In this document: in pieces, positions 59,521 to 64,000 of the stretch
How the letters are laid out: each line of letters starts with the position of its first letter
How positions within the stretch are numbered: the stretch's first letter is position 1
IMG/VR virus record: IMGVR_UViG_3300009503_000027
Location: 16,835 to 80,834 of that record
Source: a virus
Strand: one strand, 5' to 3'
DNA: 64,000 bases
The notes under the pieces: generated by a model
Told to the model about the DNA's origin: nothing
The model's database searches: none
What the model saw: only the letters and a program-made list of their open reading frames with translations
Program-made: the position numbers and the translations under genes

Positions 59521-59816
59521 TAAGGATTACTATTCACGGAGCCCTACCAGACCGGATCCGCGACAGTATCTGGGACTTCGCGGAGGCCCTGGGGCAGCGC
59601 GGTACGCCTGAGGAAGTACTGGCGGCCGCGATCCTGGAGGAGCTGGGGGGGCAGGGTAAGCCGCGGATCAGGTTGGTCGGCGATGCCAATGCGTGGCGCC
59701 CTTCGTGCGTGATCGAGCTCCCGGCGCGGGTCAGTCCCGCTCACGCCCGATTTATCGCCAGTTGCGTGCTGAGCTGTCTCGGGTTCCGCGGCCAAGTGGA
59801 GGCGGAGGAGGTGTGA
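59517..59816 (+). CDS. Small hypothetical protein
   Basis: A 99-residue alpha/beta protein coupled by ATGA to the gene before. Strand, helix, helix, strand order (MIRITIHGALPDRIRDSIW, EEVLAAAILEELG, RIRLVGD, ARFIASCVLSCLG). Not recognised. It separates member 1 from member 2 of the paralogous family. Confidence 0.5.
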   Translation: MIRITIHGALPDRIRDSIWDFAEALGQRGTPEEVLAAAILEELGGQGKPRIRLVGDANAWRPSCVIELPARVSPAHARFIASCVLSCLGFRGQVEAEEV

Positions 59817-59818
59817 AA

Positions 59819-60583
59819 ATGAAGCACATACCACTGAAGTTTGAAGTATGGCATGACGCCGTGGTCCGGGCATTCCGTGGCCACGGCGATATAGTCGTCG
59901 TGCCTGGGCCGTGCGGCGAGATGCACTACTGGTTCCGTCTGCGCGGAACCAATGCACTCTCGCATCTCCTGGAGGGGGTGGAGTGCACTTGCCCTGCGAC
60001 CTTTGAAGTCGAGGGCGCAGAAGCTGCCCCCATTGAGGCATGGTGGGGGCAGTTCATGACATACCTTCAGGCATGGCGTCAGGAGGCGTATCCGCAGGAT
60101 GACCTGCGGTACGTGAAGGCCCTAGAGCGGTACTGGTGGCCGCTCGCTCAGCATGCCCTGACGTCATGCATGGCGCCACGGAGCTGGCCATGCTACCCTG
60201 TGGCCAGCCTCCCGCTGGTCCTCTGGTTCAGTAAGGAGATCATTCGGGTCCTGTCCATGCAGGGCTTCCCCTGTATGGTGTACGGGACTGACCCTGTTGT
60301 CCTGGCGTACACTGGCAAGGAGGGCAACCACGCGGCTCAGCAGCCGGATCTGCACTACTGTATTGTCCCCTGGGTGATATATCCCGGGCTGCTGGGGACG
60401 ATCGAGCTGAGCCGGGTTGGGGAGGCGCCGTATGTTGTGGACGACTGGATCCCCGGCTCGACTGGCATTACGCCGCCTGCACTCACGGCGGAGAATCAGC
60501 GGCTTGCCGGGTTACTAACGCGGCAGATCATGTCCGCACAAGTGTTCTCAAACGGTACACTGCTGATAGGGCCACCGTCATGA
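59819..60583 (+). CDS. Member 2 of the paralogous family
   Basis: A 254-residue protein from ATG 59819 (GGAGGAGG). It retains GPCGEMHYWFRLRGTNALSH and ECTCPATF at the N-terminal metal-like region. The block LPLVLWFSKEIIRVLSMQGF leads to PCMVYGTDPVVLAYTG and LHYCIVPWVIY. The conserved end TAENQRLAGLLTRQIM corresponds to T-x-ANRRLA-x-x-LAR-x-IL in members 3-5. Overlaps member 3 by four bases. Confidence 0.6.
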   Translation: MKHIPLKFEVWHDAVVRAFRGHGDIVVVPGPCGEMHYWFRLRGTNALSHLLEGVECTCPATFEVEGAEAAPIEAWWGQFMTYLQAWRQEAYPQDDLRYVKALERYWWPLAQHALTSCMAPRSWPCYPVASLPLVLWFSKEIIRVLSMQGFPCMVYGTDPVVLAYTGKEGNHAAQQPDLHYCIVPWVIYPGLLGTIELSRVGEAPYVVDDWIPGSTGITPPALTAENQRLAGLLTRQIMSAQVFSNGTLLIGPPS

Positions 60584-61272
60584 AGCCAGTGGATGACATA
60601 CTGACAAACATTCGTACATGGATGTGGCAGATTCACAGGGTCCACACCCGGACGGCTAAGGTACTGCGGACCAGGTGCCAGTGTGGCACCGCTTACTACT
60701 GGGTGGTATACCCACCGGCCCCAACGCAGTACATGCTGCCCAGCCGTAGGTGCCCACACAGTGGGCCGCACTTTGTGGAGGGCGCGCCCACCATGAAGGA
60801 GTTATATGAGCAGTTGTGGCTATGGATCCACGAGCTGGACGAACCCCTGGCTAACGTGCGAGATCTTAGCATGGCCCTGTCCTTCCTCAGTGAATGGGCA
60901 GGCGCGCTGATAGGCTATCCGATGCTCCAGTCGAAGAACATTCGCCATTCTTTTCAGTACACCCGGGCAGCACTGCCCGTCATGTTGTGGGCCTCACAGT
61001 GGGCCATCAAACTACTGGAGGGCCAGCCCGTGATGGTGTTCTGCGTGTCCCCGTTACTGATCGCCTATGACGTGCGGAAGATCAATGACTGGCGGTACTG
61101 CATTATCCCCTGGCCGCTAGCCGGAGGGCAGGTCACTCACGGACATATGCGGACATGTACGATTGATGATGCGAATATACCAAGGAGGATCACAGCCGCC
61201 AACAGGCGGCTGGCTACTGTCTTGGCTCGTCAGATCCTCCGAACGGAGGTCCGGGACATAATAGGCTGCTAA
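60580..61272 (+). CDS. Member 3 of the paralogous family
   Basis: A 230-residue protein. Order of conserved blocks: WMWQIHRVHTRTAKVLRTRC with QCGTAYYWVVYPP; RRCPHSGPHF; MKELYEQLWLWIHELDEPL; the helix RAALPVMLWASQWAIKLLEG; QPVMVFCVSPLLIAYDVRKI; WRYCIIPWPL; and ITAANRRLATVLARQIL. No known catalytic signature. It is closest to member 4, sharing KELYEQLWLWI and IAYDVRKI. Confidence 0.6.
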   Translation: MKPVDDILTNIRTWMWQIHRVHTRTAKVLRTRCQCGTAYYWVVYPPAPTQYMLPSRRCPHSGPHFVEGAPTMKELYEQLWLWIHELDEPLANVRDLSMALSFLSEWAGALIGYPMLQSKNIRHSFQYTRAALPVMLWASQWAIKLLEGQPVMVFCVSPLLIAYDVRKINDWRYCIIPWPLAGGQVTHGHMRTCTIDDANIPRRITAANRRLATVLARQILRTEVRDIIGC

Positions 61273-61289
61273 CGAGGTAGACAGTCATA

Positions 61290-62000
61290 ATGGTAGCGAA
61301 TAATGTGTTTCACGACGTTATATTTCCGTGGGTATGGCAGATCCATGCCCACCTGCGTGGAGACCGCACAACACTCCGGGTCAAGTGCCCGTGCGGATAC
61401 GTCCACTACTGGCGGGCGTATCCGGATGGCTCGCCGCAGTATGAGCTGGCCAGTCAGGTAAGTTGCCCCCATGATTATCAGTTCCTGGACGGCGGCGAGC
61501 CGGCCACTGTCAAGGAACTATATGAACAGCTGTGGCTATGGATCTATGACCTCGATCAGCACTGGAATCAAGAAGTTGACGATCTCAGCCAGGCTCTGTC
61601 GTTACTTAATGACTGGGCGTATAAGTTGCTAGGCATGGAGATCCTGCAAACAGCGACTCCTCGTTTCTCCTGCTACTACGCCCGGGCAACGTTGCCACTC
61701 ATGTTGTGGATGTCTCAGCGGGCAATCAAGCAACTGGACGGCCAGCCTGTGATGGTGCTCGGCACCGATCCCATACTCATCGCCTATGACGTGCGGAAGA
61801 TCACGGGCTGGCAGTACTGCATCATTCCCTGGCCGATGTCGCGGAAGCAGATCAAGCGTGGACTTACATGGCGGGTTGTACTCGATGAGGCCGACTTGCC
61901 GCGAAAGGTCACACCTGCTAACAGGCGGCTAGCGGCTGTTCTAGCCCGCACTATCCTGGGCATGCAGCCCAGTGAACTGAATGAGGCCATCACACAATGA
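61290..62000 (+). CDS. Member 4 of the paralogous family
   Basis: A 236-residue protein: FPWVWQIHAHLRGD; CPCGYVHYWRAYPDGSPQYE; VKELYEQLWLWIYDLDQHW; RATLPLMLWMSQRAIKQLDG; QPVMVLGTDPILIAYDVRKI; WQYCIIPWPM; VTPANRRLAAVLARTILG. Very close to member 3 in plan and words, consistent with a recent tandem duplication. The ribosome site is weak (ACGAGGTAG). Confidence 0.6.
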   Translation: MVANNVFHDVIFPWVWQIHAHLRGDRTTLRVKCPCGYVHYWRAYPDGSPQYELASQVSCPHDYQFLDGGEPATVKELYEQLWLWIYDLDQHWNQEVDDLSQALSLLNDWAYKLLGMEILQTATPRFSCYYARATLPLMLWMSQRAIKQLDGQPVMVLGTDPILIAYDVRKITGWQYCIIPWPMSRKQIKRGLTWRVVLDEADLPRKVTPANRRLAAVLARTILGMQPSELNEAITQ

Positions 62001-62716
62001 CCAGTAAGCAAGTGATTGACGCCATAGTAAAATGGACCCGTGCCGTGGCGCATTATACCGCCGGCAAGGGCAGGATAGTACAAAGGACATGCCACCGCGG
62101 GCATGTCCATTACTATAGCACTTATCCCCAAGCTTTCGTCCGGTTGCCCGATGAATATGACTGCACCGCAGGTCACTATCCTGGTGAACACTATGACCTT
62201 GACGCCATGCCCATTCGGGAAGGATACGAGCAGTTGACGTATTGGGTGCAGCGCCTCGACAGGCACTTGCGTCCAGTTCGCGGTCTCGAGCAGAAGTTGA
62301 AGCAACTATCAACGTGGCTGGCGCAAACTACCTACTGGTACATCTTGCACTCCACTCGCGCCCAGCGGCAATTCTTCTATTCTGATGTTCATTTGCCCAT
62401 GATGCTATGGACGGCCCGCAAAGTGGTCAAATTACTCTCTGACTTTCCCGTGGGAATAGTAACGGACCACCCGGTCATGATCGCATATGACATTCAACAG
62501 CTGGATCTACACTTGGATGTTAAGTACTGCCTCGTTCCCTGGCCAATTGGTGACTATCCTGGCACACAGGTCACCATCAGCTCGTTTTCGACAGTTTCAG
62601 TTGACCTGTGTTGGCCTAATGAGTACACGGCCGCGAACAGGCGGCTAGCTAGTATTCTTGCCCGCCGGATCCTCCAGACTGAGATAGCCTATGATCCGCC
62701 GGGCGGCAGTACGTAA
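61997..62716 (+). CDS. Member 5 of the paralogous family
   Basis: A 239-residue protein overlapping member 4 by four bases. CHRGHVHYYSTYPQAFVRLP corresponds to the Cys/Tyr block with one Cys replaced by His. It then has REGYEQLTYWVQRLDRHLRP, VHLPMMLWTARKVVKLLSD, FPVGIVTDHPVMIAYDIQQL, VKYCLVPWPIGDY and YTAANRRLASILARRILQTE. It ends the operon before a strong terminator. Confidence 0.6.
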   Translation: MTSKQVIDAIVKWTRAVAHYTAGKGRIVQRTCHRGHVHYYSTYPQAFVRLPDEYDCTAGHYPGEHYDLDAMPIREGYEQLTYWVQRLDRHLRPVRGLEQKLKQLSTWLAQTTYWYILHSTRAQRQFFYSDVHLPMMLWTARKVVKLLSDFPVGIVTDHPVMIAYDIQQLDLHLDVKYCLVPWPIGDYPGTQVTISSFSTVSVDLCWPNEYTAANRRLASILARRILQTEIAYDPPGGST

Positions 62717-62736
62717 CTGCTACCTGGGGATCAAAA

Positions 62737-62766
62737 AAAGAGGCGCCCGGTCAAGGGCGCCTCTTT
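62737..62766. terminator. Bidirectional rho-independent terminator
   Basis: Perfect 12-bp stem (AAAGAGGCGCCC / GGGCGCCTCTTT) with loop GGTCAA, flanked by an A7 run on the left and TTT on the right. It closes the rightward operon and would also stop leftward transcripts from the three small genes beyond. Confidence 0.85.
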
Positions 62767-62800
62767 GTCATTCGGGACTACTGTTTCCCCTGTTATCGCA

Positions 62801-63007
62801 TCACCTCCAGTGGTTTCTCTTCAGATCCTCAAGCACTGCGCGGGCCTCTACTAGCCCGCGCGGGCTGAGGACCTCCAGGACCTCAGCTGGGTCACTGGTC
62901 AGCACGGCCCTCGGCGGCCCTTGCCGCCGGTCAACGATCACAACAGTGCCGCCCACCACATAGACCTCGGTGAGCGGCAGGCGCGCGAGGTATGTTAGGG
63001 TTTCCAT
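62801..63007 (-). CDS. Small hypothetical protein
   Basis: A 68-residue beta-rich protein from ATG 63007. Strands TLTYLARLPLTEVYVVGGTV and VIVDRRQGPPRAVLTSDPAE are followed by a helix, ARAVLEDLKRNHW. Not recognised. It ends a three-gene leftward operon of short proteins near the right edge. Confidence 0.5.
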   Translation of the reverse strand: METLTYLARLPLTEVYVVGGTVVIVDRRQGPPRAVLTSDPAEVLEVLSPRGLVEARAVLEDLKRNHWR

Positions 63008-63011
63008 GCGC

Positions 63012-63311
63012 CTACCAGGCCCTCCTCCGGGAGGAGGCCCGCCTGATGCGGGCCTCCTCCGAAAGCATAAACTTCTCGAGCCGCCTGGCGGCCCGCCAGG
63101 CCGCCAGAGCGCTTTCGGGGATGGCCTCGATCTCGGCCGGCAGTATGCCGGCCAAGACCAGCCCAATGTACACCAGCGGCCGCCCTTCGCGGACGGCCTT
63201 CGCTACTGCCGGCCCGGCCCGGCGCGGGTCCACTTCCCGCGCCGTCCTGCGCAGGGCCTCGATCGCAGTGAGATCGAGGCCCTGCGCGATGAGAGCTTCG
63301 ACGATCTTCAT
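63012..63311 (-). CDS. Small helical protein
   Basis: A 99-residue, mainly helical protein rich in Ala, Arg and Glu (KIVEALIAQGLDLTAIEALR, LVLAGILPAEIEAIPESALA), with a basic end, RRASSRRRAW. Not recognised. Overlaps the gene upstream by four bases. Confidence 0.5.
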   Translation of the reverse strand: MKIVEALIAQGLDLTAIEALRRTAREVDPRRAGPAVAKAVREGRPLVYIGLVLAGILPAEIEAIPESALAAWRAARRLEKFMLSEEARIRRASSRRRAW

Positions 63312-63643
63312 CGCTCTCCCTCCTTCCGCTTGCGCCGGGTCAGGTCAATCTCCGTTTCTCCCTTTCCATCGAGGAGCGCCGGGTCCAGTCCCAGGCGCTC
63401 CAGCACAGCCGCCACAGCTGCCCTGTCGAGCACCCGGTAGCCCGGGCACTCTTCAGGGCACTCCCAACACCTCTGCCAGGTCCCGTGGACCTGGCAGAAG
63501 CCGTCGGAGAGTGGGTGCGCGGTCAGTAGCCGCGCCTCCCACTCCAGACCGTCGCTCGAGAGGAACTCCGTCCAGAGGGCGTACTCGCCCTCTGGGATGT
63601 ACGTCTTCTGCCAAATGATTTTAATCCGTGAGCCCGATCTCAT
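63308..63643 (-). CDS. Small protein with paired cysteines
   Basis: A 111-residue protein from ATG 63643 (AAGGAGGAG at ideal distance). An in-frame GTG at 63775 would extend it through two hairpins and is disfavoured. It has CQVHGTWQRCWECPEECPG, four to five Cys in a short span, perhaps binding zinc. The tail is basic (RRKRKEGER). It heads the leftward three-gene operon. Confidence 0.55.
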   Translation of the reverse strand: MRSGSRIKIIWQKTYIPEGEYALWTEFLSSDGLEWEARLLTAHPLSDGFCQVHGTWQRCWECPEECPGYRVLDRAAVAAVLERLGLDPALLDGKGETEIDLTRRKRKEGER

Positions 63644-63705
63644 GACTGTCTCCTCCTTTCTCCTGCCCGGGGAGCAGTCCGCTTGCCCCGGGTCAGTAGT
63701 TTCCC

Positions 63706-63737
63706 GCGCCTGGGGGCAATACTGATCCCCCAGGCGC
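63706..63737 (-). terminator. Strong hairpin upstream of small leftward operon
   Basis: Perfect 11-bp stem GCGCCTGGGGG / CCCCCAGGCGC with a 10-base loop. A second stem, CGGGG / CCCCG, lies at 63668-63690. Both precede the ribosome site of the 63643 gene. They may be leader attenuators or end a transcript from the right. Confidence 0.55.
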
Positions 63738-63805
63738 AGCCCCCGGCGACTACTCGGACAAGCCAAGTACCTCACGCCAGCCTTTCACCTCCTTCCGGGG
63801 AACTG

Positions 63806-63839
63806 ATCGCAGGGCCCCCGGTCAGTAGGGGCCTGCGAT
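63806..63839 (-). promoter_or_regulatory. Bulged hairpin with GGTCAG loop
   Basis: ATCGCAG-G-GCCCC pairs with GGGGC-CTGCGAT (12 bp, one bulge) around a CGGTCAGTA loop. GGAAGGAGGTGA follows in the leftward direction. It shares the loop word with four other intergenic hairpins. Confidence 0.4.
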
Positions 63840-63848
63840 TGCGGCCGG

Positions 63849-64000
63849 CCCCATGGGCGGCCGCATGGCGGCCCCATGGGCGGCCCCATGGCGGCCCCAT
63901 GGGCGGCCCCATGGCGGCCCCATGGGCGGCCCCATGGCGGCCCCATGGGCGGCCGCATGGCGGCCCCATGGGCGGCCGCATGGCGGCCCCATGGGCGGCC
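63849..64000. repeat. 23-bp GC-rich tandem repeat reaching the window end
   Basis: About 6.6 units of CCCCATGGGCGG followed by CCCCATGGCGG, with a few C-to-G changes at one position. Each unit holds two CATGG cores. The repeat is cut off by the window edge. All frames are open through it, so the ORFs across it are not credible genes. Confidence 0.9.

Noticed and set aside
63772-63981. Minus-strand frame across the 23-bp repeat (Met-Gly-Pro-rich)
   Set aside because: A product of the tandem repeat, in which most frames are open. No ribosome site or protein-like sequence.
1-64000. Over-use of GGCGGCAA / TTGCCGCC words as a possible uptake or orientation signal
   Set aside because: Frequent by eye but appears on both strands and within codons for Ala-Ala and Gly-Gly. 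Without counts against a background model it cannot be separated from codon usage.
1-64000. CRISPR array or insertion sequence
   Set aside because: No regularly spaced repeats with unique spacers and no transposase gene were found. The only array-like sequence is the contiguous 23-bp repeat at the end.

Overview
The window is a long piece of a tailed double-stranded DNA phage or prophage with siphovirus-type architecture. The evidence is an HK97-type major capsid protein, a tail tube protein, a frameshifted tail-assembly chaperone pair, an 1138-residue tape measure and large tail-tip proteins, with no sheath gene. A complete tyrosine integrase points to a temperate life style. Terminase, portal and prohead protease are not seen and must lie outside, most likely left of base 1, so this is not a whole genome. 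The host cannot be named from the sequence. GC content is moderately high. The sugar-nucleotide genes, a Flp-type pilin and the style of the recombinases would fit a bacterium with a glycosylated surface and Tad/Flp pili, but that is inference.

Layout. (1) 1-19330, plus strand: scaffold, capsid, head-tail joining, tail tube, chaperones with a GGGAAAC slippery site, tape measure and tail tip, with a family 9 glycosyltransferase inserted between capsid and connector. (2) 19343-24442, plus strand: a carbohydrate cassette with a GT9-GT4 fusion, a methyltransferase, an epimerase-like protein, a nucleotidyltransferase-like protein and another GT9. It ends in an out-of-frame remnant of a tyrosine recombinase. 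(3) 24517-53788, minus strand: a long series of mostly overlapping genes. It contains DNA metabolism (SSB, Rad52/ERF-like annealing protein, Cas4-like nuclease, RecA-like ATPase, primase-helicase, RusA, sliding clamp, UvsW-like helicase, ComM-like ATPase), small membrane proteins, three Dam-type methylases, regulators and the integrase. A heptose-bisphosphate phosphatase (GmhB type) and an HldE-type nucleotidylyltransferase also lie here and extend the sugar theme. (4) 54182-62716, plus strand: a compact, apparently autonomous operon with a MoxR-type AAA+ ATPase, a HExxH plus von Willebrand A protein, and five related genes of a family I do not recognise. It is bounded by a promoter-like region and a bidirectional terminator. 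(5) 62801-64000: three small minus-strand genes, regulatory hairpins and a 23-bp tandem repeat that runs off the end.

How it works together. Head and tail genes are transcribed rightward, with terminators directly after the two most abundant structural proteins. The leftward block supplies replication and recombination without a DNA polymerase but with its own clamp, so host polymerase III is probably recruited. A repeated GGGTATAATA element precedes several leftward transcription units. The glycosyltransferases and sugar-nucleotide enzymes probably decorate virion or host surface, or alter host heptose metabolism. Several of them have altered catalytic motifs.

The most unusual items are: the MoxR/vWA operon with its expanded gene family; a 77-nt tmRNA-like RNA that has a complete alanine-type tRNA domain but no mRNA part; a 55-residue Flp pilin-like gene; and the dispersed heptose/sugar-nucleotide gene set.
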